Shown here in pieces: positions 1 to 5,838 of a stretch of DNA of 26,381 nt (positions are counted from its first letter, which is position 1; every line of letters begins with the position of its first letter). The notes under the pieces are model-generated. The model did not search any database. It worked only from the letters and a program-made list of their open reading frames with translations, and was not told the origin of the DNA. This DNA comes from Caldilineaceae bacterium (lineage in GTDB: Bacteria > Chloroflexota > Anaerolineae > Caldilineales > Caldilineaceae), in NCBI GenBank assembly GCA_026645575.1, contig JAPKMW010000131.1, forward strand, positions 1-26,381, in the 5' to 3' direction. Made by a program: the position numbers and the translations under genes.

Positions 1-84
1 TTTTTACTCATCCGTTCACATTACTATTCGTCTCTCAGTTTGACAATTTTCCCTAACCCTTAACCTGTCACAAATGATCCACAG

Positions 85-687
85 GTCAAATACATTGTCG
101 TTGGTCGCGATGCGCGCGATGTCGCCATGTCCATGTGGAATCATCATGCGAACTACACCGCGGGCGCGCTGGCGTTTATGCAAAACTTCCCCGGTCGCGT
201 TGGTGATGCGCTGCCCCCAGCCACCAATCTTCATGAATTTTGGCAGAATTGGATCAGCCGCGGCTGGTTCCCCTGGGAAAGCGAAGGCTATCCCTACTGG
301 GGCAATCTGCATCACACCCAAAGCTGGTGGGCCTATCGTCATCTGCCCAATATCCACTTTGTCCACTATGCCGATCTCAAGACAAATCTAGTCGGGGAAT
401 TGCACCTGCTGGCTGATTTTCTAGGGATTCCCCTGCCCGCAGCCGCTTTGCCTGATATTCTGCTCAGCACCACATTGGAAGCAATGCGCGCGCGTGCCGA
501 ACGCTTGAATCCCGGTATGATCGACTTTTGGCAAGAGGGCGCCAAGACCTTCTTCTACAAAGGCACGAACGGGCGCTGGCAAGATGTCCTTTCGGCTGCG
601 GAGTTGGCGCTCTATGAAGAGAAAGTGGCGCAAGTGTTGACGCCCGATTGTCGGGCGTGGTTGGAACAGGGGCGGCGCGCGATCTGA
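85..687 (+). pseudogene. 5'-truncated sulfotransferase fragment
   Basis: The reading frame matches the C-terminal two thirds of the intact sulfotransferase at 10626-11573, starting at its residue ~113 (VKYIVVGRDARD). It keeps the 3'-phosphate-binding segment GRDARDVAMSMW and the KGTNGRW motif. It lacks the N-terminal PAPS 5'-phosphosulfate loop (YKSGTTW) and the catalytic His of KTHLPLD, so it should be inactive as a sulfotransferase. The frame is open back to position 64, but residues upstream of 85 show no similarity to the paralog and no credible start or ribosome binding site is present. The first in-frame ATG is at 127, inside the 3'-phosphate-binding motif. The frame downstream is undamaged, so the truncation may be recent, or an assembly junction. 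Similarity to the paralog is certain by eye; the cause of the truncation is not. Confidence 0.85.
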
Positions 688-710
688 TTGCGCTACGGTG
701 TGCCGGCAGG

Positions 711-791
711 AATATCACCGCGAATCAATAGGATTCGCGAATCTTTTTGTCCCGAAGTGATTCGCGAATCCCAATGATTCGCGGTGATATT
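711..791. repeat. Long imperfect inverted repeat after the sulfotransferase fragment
   Basis: The 33-nt arms 711-743 and 759-791 are reverse complements with two mismatches and enclose a 15-nt loop. Each arm contains the 12-nt palindrome GATTCGCGAATC, so alternative folds are possible. It starts 24 bp after the stop codon at 687. There is no run of T after the stem, so it is either a weak terminator or a dispersed palindromic element. Confidence 0.8.
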
Positions 792-850
792 GGCGGGCAA
801 TACAACCGATCAAGACTTTCTTGACAAAACAGCAGTGATCACAGCCAAAA

Positions 851-905
851 TTGTGGAATTTTTGTAGAAAAAACGCTTGTGCTTGGTTCGGGCGTACCGT
901 AGATT
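851..905 (+). promoter_or_regulatory. Tandem-octamer operator and promoter, copy A
   Basis: TTGTGGAA (851-858) and TTGTAGAA (862-869) form an 11-bp-period direct repeat. CGCTTG follows, with a -35 box TTGTGC (877-882), a 17-bp spacer and a -10 box TAGATT (900-905). The same layout recurs at 3282-3336 and 10511-10566. Its position just upstream of the -35 suggests activator binding. Which protein binds is inferred, not seen. Confidence 0.75.
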
Positions 906-961
906 CGTAACCATCATGGCTTTCGGGTTGTTGCCATCAGAGAATGAAGGAGAATCAACTT

Positions 962-2050
962 ATGACAGAGCAAATTCGCATCGGCGTAATCGGCACAAGC
1001 TGGTGGGCGGATTTGGGCCATCTACCCTTTCTTACGTCTGATGAACGCAGCAAAGTCGTTGCTATCTGTGGCCGCAACCAAGAACGGGCGCAGGCGATGG
1101 CGACCAAGTACCAGATCCCCAAGGTTTTCACCGATTACCGCGCTATGTTTGCCCAAGGCGGCCTGGATGCGGTCGTGATCCTGACGCCAGATGATGAACA
1201 TTTTGCCATGACGATGGCCGCGCTCGATGCTGGGCTACATGTCCTCTGCGAAAAGCCATTGGCGCGCAACGCGGCCCAGGCCAAGCAACTGTACGAGTGC
1301 GCCGAAGCGCAGGGCGTGCGCCACATGACCTACTTCACCTGGCGCTGGCTGCCCCACTATCGCTATCTGCGCGATCTGATAGTCCAAGGCGCGGTGGGAC
1401 GCCTCTATCATGCCCAGTTCCACTTTATGGCCGGCAACGGGCGTAACCCAGCCTACGCCTGGCGCTTTGACCCGCAACGGGCCAGCGGCGTCCTCGGCGA
1501 CTACGGCTCACACATGATCGATCTGGCGCGTTTTCTGGTGGGGGACATTGCACAAGTCAACGCCCGGCTGACTACCAACGCCCCGCGCAATGGACCGGAT
1601 GGTCGGCCTCTCTATGGCGCGTGCGATACAGCAACCCTCCTGATCAAATTTCTCTACGGCGGCCAGGGGACGATTGAACTCAGCGCAGTGGCGCGCACCC
1701 ACGATCCGGCGCTGGAACATGCAGTTGTCTTGCATGGCGAAGCCGGTTCGCTGACTGCGAGTTTTGGTCTCTTTACCACCCCGCCCAAAGTGCAACTGGC
1801 CACTGGTGACAACGGTTTTCAGGAGCTTGTCATACCGGATGAATATCGGCTGGGACTAGATCCGGCGCAACCGGTGGGGCCGCAGATGGGCGCGCTCTTC
1901 AGTCAACCGGGCATGGGCAGCCGCAGCTTTGTGGATGCTATCATGACTGGACAAACGATTGCACCCAGCTTCTATGAAGGTTGGCAGGCGCAGCGGGTGA
2001 TCGACGCGGCGTTGGCATCACAGGAGGGCAGCAAGTGGGTCGAGGTGTAG
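962..2050 (+). CDS. Gfo/Idh/MocA family oxidoreductase
   Basis: This 362-residue protein is a probable NAD(P)-dependent sugar or cyclitol-type dehydrogenase. Residues 5-20 (IRIGVIGTSWWADLGH) form the Rossmann dinucleotide-binding turn. CEKPLA at 96-101 carries the family EKP motif, and GSHMIDLARFL (from 182) supplies the C-terminal domain motif with the usual His and Asp. The substrate cannot be read from the sequence. A longer frame opens at 944, but GGAG at 949-952 sits 9 nt before the ATG at 962, and the paralog at 4716 aligns from there. It is driven by operator copy A, appears to be a single-gene unit, and ends one base from the stop of the convergent toxin gene. It is clearly paralogous to the protein at 4716-5798, sharing KYQIP-VFTDY, GLHVLCEKP and FTWRW-PHY. 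Confidence 0.9.
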   Translation: MTEQIRIGVIGTSWWADLGHLPFLTSDERSKVVAICGRNQERAQAMATKYQIPKVFTDYRAMFAQGGLDAVVILTPDDEHFAMTMAALDAGLHVLCEKPLARNAAQAKQLYECAEAQGVRHMTYFTWRWLPHYRYLRDLIVQGAVGRLYHAQFHFMAGNGRNPAYAWRFDPQRASGVLGDYGSHMIDLARFLVGDIAQVNARLTTNAPRNGPDGRPLYGACDTATLLIKFLYGGQGTIELSAVARTHDPALEHAVVLHGEAGSLTASFGLFTTPPKVQLATGDNGFQELVIPDEYRLGLDPAQPVGPQMGALFSQPGMGSRSFVDAIMTGQTIAPSFYEGWQAQRVIDAALASQEGSKWVEV

Positions 2051-2051
2051 C

Positions 2052-2318
2052 CTACTCATAATGGCTCCACATGCGCAGCACTTTCACGGTTTGCTCTTCT
2101 TCGAGTACTTGATAGACAAGGCGATGTTGGATATTGATGCGACGGGAATAGGCGCCGGCCAGATCACCGACCAGTTTTTCATAGGGGGGTGGATTTTGAT
2201 AGGGGTTTTGGCGAAGGATGGCGAGCAATTCTTCGGCTTTGGGCTTTAACCCCGCAGCCGAGAGTTTTTTTGCATCTTTCTGTGCCTGCTTTGTAAAGAC
2301 AACGCGCCAACTCACCAC
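2052..2318 (-). CDS. yoeB: YoeB-type toxin, Txe/YoeB family mRNA interferase
   Basis: This small basic protein (88 residues) carries the YoeB C-terminal signature: SRRINIQHRLVYQV followed by the terminal WSHYE. Family members cut mRNA at the ribosome and are neutralised by YefM antitoxins. The start is GTG at 2318. A second GTG at 2315 would give the common 4-nt GTGA overlap with the antitoxin stop, so either is possible. The gene lies directly downstream of the antitoxin gene and overlaps it, as expected of an operon. Its stop codon is one base from the stop of the convergent oxidoreductase at 962-2050. Confidence 0.88.
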   Translation of the reverse strand: MVSWRVVFTKQAQKDAKKLSAAGLKPKAEELLAILRQNPYQNPPPYEKLVGDLAGAYSRRINIQHRLVYQVLEEEQTVKVLRMWSHYE

Positions 2319-2554
2319 TCCACCTCATCACTGCATTCGTCGATGGGTGTCTGCATGCCTTCAAGGATCGATTCACGCATACCGGAAATGTTGAGCAAAT
2401 AGAGCGTCTCTTGGATCGCACGCCAATCTTCTTCAGAGACGAGTACCGCGTTGGCCCGTTTGCCTGTGATTAGCACTGGTTCGTGCGAAGTGGCAACATT
2501 ATCAACGAGTTGATAAAGTGAACTGCGGGCTTCGGTTATCGTTAGGGCTGGCAT
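2312..2554 (-). CDS. yefM: YefM/Phd family antitoxin
   Basis: This 80-residue protein begins MPALTITEARSSLYQLVDNV, the typical YefM/Phd N-terminal DNA-binding and dimerisation fold, followed by the conserved PVLITGKRANAVLVSEEDW strand-helix segment. The acidic C-terminus is the part expected to wrap the toxin. GTAGGAG lies just upstream of the ATG. In this family the antitoxin, alone or with the toxin, represses its own operon. The toxin gene overlaps the 3' end. Confidence 0.88.
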   Translation of the reverse strand: MPALTITEARSSLYQLVDNVATSHEPVLITGKRANAVLVSEEDWRAIQETLYLLNISGMRESILEGMQTPIDECSDEVEW

Positions 2555-2625
2555 AGTTGCTCCTACTTGTCTGGCCGCTTACTTTTTGCGGCACTACTTA
2601 TCACTCGCGATAGTACTTTTTGATT

Positions 2626-2641
2626 GTACGCAAAAACGTAC
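2626..2641. promoter_or_regulatory. Short palindrome between yefM and the NUDIX gene
   Basis: GTACG-CAAAAA-CGTAC is a 5-bp inverted repeat with a 6-nt spacer in the divergent region between the antitoxin gene and the NUDIX gene. It could be an operator for the toxin-antitoxin operon, whose relatives are known to bind GTAC-containing palindromes. The arms are short enough for chance. Confidence 0.3.
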
Positions 2642-2705
2642 GGGAAGTCAAATCCATAAAGGGGGTAGCGTGACGCCAATGGAAGGTATCAAGGAGACTC
2701 CGCTC

Positions 2706-3149
2706 ATGCGCCACACACGGTATCAAGGGGCCATTATCAACGAGGATCAAATCCTGCTGATCAAGCATACGGAACACAAATCGGGCCGAAGTTTTTGGGT
2801 GATCCCTGGCGGCGGGCGAGAGGCCGGCGAAACAGAGATGGCGTGCGTCGTCCGTGAAATGTGGGAAGAGACCAACCTCGTGGTGCGGGTCGAACGCTTG
2901 CTGGTCGAAACTGCCCTCCCCAATGACCCTTTCAACAAAATACGCAAGACTTATCTTTGCACCATTGTTTCGGGGGAGGCTGCCCCTGGCCATGAACCGG
3001 AGGCAGACGCCGCCGCGCATTACGCCATCACCGAAGTGGCTTGGTTCGACCTGCGTTCCGAGGAAAGCTGGGAAGCGTCGATCTTCACGAATCAGATCGC
3101 CTATCCCGTCCTGCAGGAAATACGCCGCGCGCTTGGTTATTTGGCGTAA
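2706..3149 (+). CDS. NUDIX hydrolase
   Basis: This 147-residue protein has a clear Nudix box at residues 36-58: G, five residues, E42, seven residues, then REMWEETNL. The catalytic metal ligands of REMWEE are present. The usual Gly near the end of the box is Asn57, a tolerated variation. Family members hydrolyse nucleoside diphosphates linked to another moiety; the substrate cannot be predicted here. The frame is open from 2586 and holds an ATG at 2673, but AAGGAG at 2691-2696 sits 9 nt before the ATG at 2706, where similarity to Nudix proteins begins (MRHTRYQGAIINEDQILLIK). It is a single gene, divergent from yefM-yoeB. Confidence 0.88.
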   Translation: MRHTRYQGAIINEDQILLIKHTEHKSGRSFWVIPGGGREAGETEMACVVREMWEETNLVVRVERLLVETALPNDPFNKIRKTYLCTIVSGEAAPGHEPEADAAAHYAITEVAWFDLRSEESWEASIFTNQIAYPVLQEIRRALGYLA

Positions 3150-3209
3150 TGCTCACTCAACCTGGCAATCGGACCGACGTTGCGCCTACGCACCTAATAG
3201 ATAAACTCC

Positions 3210-3265
3210 TTAAAAGTCGCCCAGCTTCTCTCGTGTAAATGGAGCCGCATCGGTGCGACTTTTAA
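3210..3265 (+). terminator. Hairpin downstream of the NUDIX gene
   Basis: TTAAAAGTCGC (3210-3220) pairs perfectly with GCGACTTTTAA (3255-3265) across a 34-nt loop. It lies 61 bp after the NUDIX stop and before operator copy B. The right arm contains TTTT, but no classic T-run follows. It is a plausible terminator insulating the next promoter. Confidence 0.4.
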
Positions 3266-3281
3266 ATGGGTTGTCCATAAG

Positions 3282-3336
3282 TTGTGGAATTTTTGTGGAA
3301 AAATCGCTTGCATTGGGAATACACTGCGACTACACT
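3282..3336 (+). promoter_or_regulatory. Tandem-octamer operator and promoter, copy B
   Basis: TTGTGGAA occurs at 3282-3289 and 3293-3300, an 11-bp period. CGCTTGCATTGGG follows from 3305. TTGCAT (3308-3313) is the -35 box and TACACT (3331-3336) the -10 box, separated by 17 bp. This is the best-matching copy of the element shared with 851-905 and 10511-10566. It precedes a three-gene operon whose first ATG is at 3413. Confidence 0.8.
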
Positions 3337-3412
3337 GGCGCATAGATTGACAATCAATCTCGCTCAACCCACACACAGCGTTACCCCAAGTAAACAGGGA
3401 GGTTTGTGACCA

Positions 3413-3697
3413 ATGGTTACGATGTTTATCAAAGCCAAGGTGCGTGCGTATGACAACTGGAAGCCTGGGTACGATGAGTTCGCCCAAAAGCGTAAGGAAA
3501 AAGGAGTCACGGCCGCCAGCGTTCATCGCGACGTTAGTGACCCGAACCTGGTGACAGTCACCCACCAATTTGCGAACCTAGCGGCAGCCCAAGCGTTTGC
3601 CGGTTGGGAAGAGCTACGGTCGGCTATGATGAAAGGCGGGGTCGAGGGTCCGCCGGACATTTGGTTCACTGAAGATATTGAACAGACCGCGCATTAG
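3413..3697 (+). CDS. Small ABM-like (antibiotic biosynthesis monooxygenase fold) protein
   Basis: This 94-residue protein looks like a dimeric alpha/beta-barrel protein of the ABM superfamily: an N-terminal strand (MFIKAKVRAYDNWKPGYDEF), a short Val- and Thr-rich strand (NLVTVTHQF), a helix with AAAQAFAGWEELRSAMMKGG, and a last strand with PDIWFTEDIE. Such proteins are cofactor-free monooxygenases or small-ligand binders; no diagnostic catalytic residue was seen. AGGGAGG at 3396-3402 lies 10 nt before the ATG. It is the first gene of the operon under operator copy B, and its TAG stop overlaps the ribosome binding site of the next gene, so the two are probably translated together. Confidence 0.65.
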   Translation: MVTMFIKAKVRAYDNWKPGYDEFAQKRKEKGVTAASVHRDVSDPNLVTVTHQFANLAAAQAFAGWEELRSAMMKGGVEGPPDIWFTEDIEQTAH

Positions 3698-3706
3698 GAG
3701 AACTCA

Positions 3707-4687
3707 ATGACTGCAATTTCTATCTCCCTCTCTGGCGTCACCGGTGTCGATTGGCCGCGCTGGCAACGGCTGGCCACCGAAGTCGAAGCGCTTGGTTTTG
3801 CCGGCCTCTATCGCTACGATCATTTCGCCGCGCCGTATCCAATGGGCCGATCAGAAAATGACAATCTGGACTTGACCGCTTCGTTGACCTGGCTGGCCAG
3901 CCATACAAAACGCATCCGCTTCGGTCCGCTGGTCGCACCCTTTTCGATCCGGGATCCTCATCTACTGGTACGCCAGGCCACAGCCATCGACGACCTCAGC
4001 GGTGGCCGCTTTGTGCTGGGCGTGGGTGCGGGCTGGATGGAGCGAGAGCACACGATGTTCGGCTATGAACTGGGTGATATTCGTACCCGTATGGATCGCT
4101 TTGCAGAAGGGCTGGCGGTGATCACAGGTCTGTTGCGCAGCCCTGAACCCTTCAGCTTCGAGGGTCGCTTTTTCCAGATGCGTGAAGCCACCATCATGCC
4201 CCGTCCGCAACGGACGCATGGACCACCGATTCTGGTTGGCGGCAAAGGGCCGAAGCGCGCCCTGCCGCTGGTCGCCCGTTATGCCGACATCTGGAATGTG
4301 GATTTTATGGCGGTGGATCTGCTGCGCGAACGGTCAGCGCTGCTCGACCAGTTGCTCATCAAGGAAGGTCGCCAATCCGGGGATGTCAAGCGCACCGCGG
4401 CGGTGCGCGTCTTCTGTGGACGGGATGAGGCGGAGCTTGAGCAACGACTCGGTGGCTTGCGTCCCTACATCCCCGCTTGGGCAGATTTGTCGCCGGAGGC
4501 ATTGCTGGAAAAAGTGCGCCAGACCTTTGGTGGTTCGATTATCGGCACGCCGGAAGATGTGGTTACACAACTGCGCGCCTATACCGATTTGGGGCTGGAT
4601 GAGTTGATGCTCCACTGGACAGTGGCGGATGATATTGCGGGATTGCGCTTGCTGGCGGAATATATCTTGCCGCACTTTGCGGTATAA
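3707..4687 (+). CDS. LLM-class flavin-dependent oxidoreductase (luciferase-like)
   Basis: This 326-residue protein has the luciferase-like monooxygenase barrel: an N-terminal strand and helix with ATEVEALGFAGLYRYDHF, then a core with DLTASLTWLASHTKRIRFG, then SGGRFVLGVGAGWMEREH, which is the F420/FMN-binding LGVGAGW region. PRPQRTHGPPILVGGKG is the usual strand near the barrel end, and GTPEDVVTQLRAY is the typical C-terminal segment. Whether it uses F420 or FMN cannot be decided by eye. TAGGAG at 3695-3700 lies 6 nt before the ATG. It is the second gene of the copy B operon and is followed 28 bp later by a Gfo/Idh/MocA gene, which suggests that the operon carries out successive redox steps on one small molecule. 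Confidence 0.9.
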   Translation: MTAISISLSGVTGVDWPRWQRLATEVEALGFAGLYRYDHFAAPYPMGRSENDNLDLTASLTWLASHTKRIRFGPLVAPFSIRDPHLLVRQATAIDDLSGGRFVLGVGAGWMEREHTMFGYELGDIRTRMDRFAEGLAVITGLLRSPEPFSFEGRFFQMREATIMPRPQRTHGPPILVGGKGPKRALPLVARYADIWNVDFMAVDLLRERSALLDQLLIKEGRQSGDVKRTAAVRVFCGRDEAELEQRLGGLRPYIPAWADLSPEALLEKVRQTFGGSIIGTPEDVVTQLRAYTDLGLDELMLHWTVADDIAGLRLLAEYILPHFAV

Positions 4688-4715
4688 GAAACTATCAAAA
4701 AGGAATGTATACAAC

Positions 4716-5798
4716 ATGACAGACAAAATCCGGATCGGCCTAATCGGAACCGGTGGGTATGCTAATATTCTGCTCACAATGCTTGCTACATGCCAGGATG
4801 TGGAGATTGCCGCGATTTGTGGTCGGACGCGCTCGCGTGCGGATGAGGTGGCCGGTAAGTACCAGATTCCCCAGGTCTTTACCGATTACAACGAAATGAT
4901 CAAGCATGGCCGCTTGGATGGCGTCATTGTTGCCAGTCCCGATGATCTTCATTACCCGATGACGATGGCGGCGGTAAAGGCTGGGCTGCATGTCCTTTGC
5001 GAGAAGCCAATGGCCTCCACCGTGGCGCAAGCCCAGCAAATGCTGGAAGCCGCCGAAGAAGCCGGCGTCAAACACATGATCGAATTCACCTGGCGCTGGA
5101 TGCCCCATTACCAGTATCTGCACAGGCTGGTTGCCGATGGGTATGTGGGACAAGGGTATCACTATCACTTCCGTTTTCTTGGCAACCAAGCGCGCACGAC
5201 GGCGTATTCATGGCAACTTGACGAGCGACGAGCAAATGGCGCACTAGGCTATCTCGGTTCCCACATGGTGGATATGGCGCTGTGGCTTAATGGCGACATC
5301 AGCAGCGTCAGCGCTCACATGGCCTCATTTGCAAAACGCATGGCACCGGATGGCGTCGCCGTCCCGTCTGCCAGTGAATCGGCGTTACTGACCGTTGCGT
5401 TTGTCGATGGCGCCCAGGGGATGATTCATGCCAGCACGGTTGCCCATATCGCAGCACGGGGGTCTGAACATTATGTGACACTGCATGGCGCCGCCGGCAC
5501 ACTAGGAATGGAATGGTATCGTGAAGGAGGCGCGGCAGAGGGCGTCCTTCGCGGTTGTCGTCATGATGCAACCGAATACCAAACGCTAGCCATCCCAGAC
5601 GACTACTTGCAGGACACTGATCCCAGCAACATTATTGCCGTTTTCCAAAACCATCTGGTTGGTCCGCGCCTCTTTGTTGACGCCATTCAACGTGACTACC
5701 TGCCAGAACCCAGTTTTGCCCAAGGGGTCAAAGTACAGCAGGTGCTGGATGCCGCGCTGGCGTCCCATCAGACCGGGCAATGGGTAGAAATCAAGTAA
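4716..5798 (+). CDS. Gfo/Idh/MocA family oxidoreductase
   Basis: This 360-residue probable NAD(P)-dependent dehydrogenase is paralogous to the product of 962-2050. IRIGLIGTGGYAN at residues 5-17 is the Rossmann turn. GLHVLCEKPMA carries EKP, FTWRWMPHYQYL is shared with the paralog, and LGSHMVDMALWLNGDI holds the conserved His and Asp. The frame opens further upstream at 4629, inside the preceding gene. MTDKIRIG at 4716 was chosen because the paralog aligns there and AAGGA lies upstream, although the 12-nt spacing is long. It is the last gene of the copy B operon. Its stop is 40 bp from the stop of the convergent STAND regulator gene. Confidence 0.9.
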   Translation: MTDKIRIGLIGTGGYANILLTMLATCQDVEIAAICGRTRSRADEVAGKYQIPQVFTDYNEMIKHGRLDGVIVASPDDLHYPMTMAAVKAGLHVLCEKPMASTVAQAQQMLEAAEEAGVKHMIEFTWRWMPHYQYLHRLVADGYVGQGYHYHFRFLGNQARTTAYSWQLDERRANGALGYLGSHMVDMALWLNGDISSVSAHMASFAKRMAPDGVAVPSASESALLTVAFVDGAQGMIHASTVAHIAARGSEHYVTLHGAAGTLGMEWYREGGAAEGVLRGCRHDATEYQTLAIPDDYLQDTDPSNIIAVFQNHLVGPRLFVDAIQRDYLPEPSFAQGVKVQQVLDAALASHQTGQWVEIK

Positions 5799-5838
5799 GG
5801 TATGGTCAATAGTGTGCCACCGCCAATCGGTAAAGTCA

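Noticed and set aside
1..84. Possible mobile-element end to explain the truncated sulfotransferase
   Set aside because: No terminal repeat, transposase fragment or target duplication could be seen in these 84 bases.
130..160. TGTGGAA-like words inside the two sulfotransferase coding sequences
   Set aside because: They encode the conserved MSMWN motif in both copies, lack the tandem octamer and lie inside coding sequence, so they are not operators.
2586..2705. N-terminal extension of the NUDIX protein from the start at 2586
   Set aside because: It has no ribosome binding site, overlaps the divergent promoter region, and the better-supported start is 2706.
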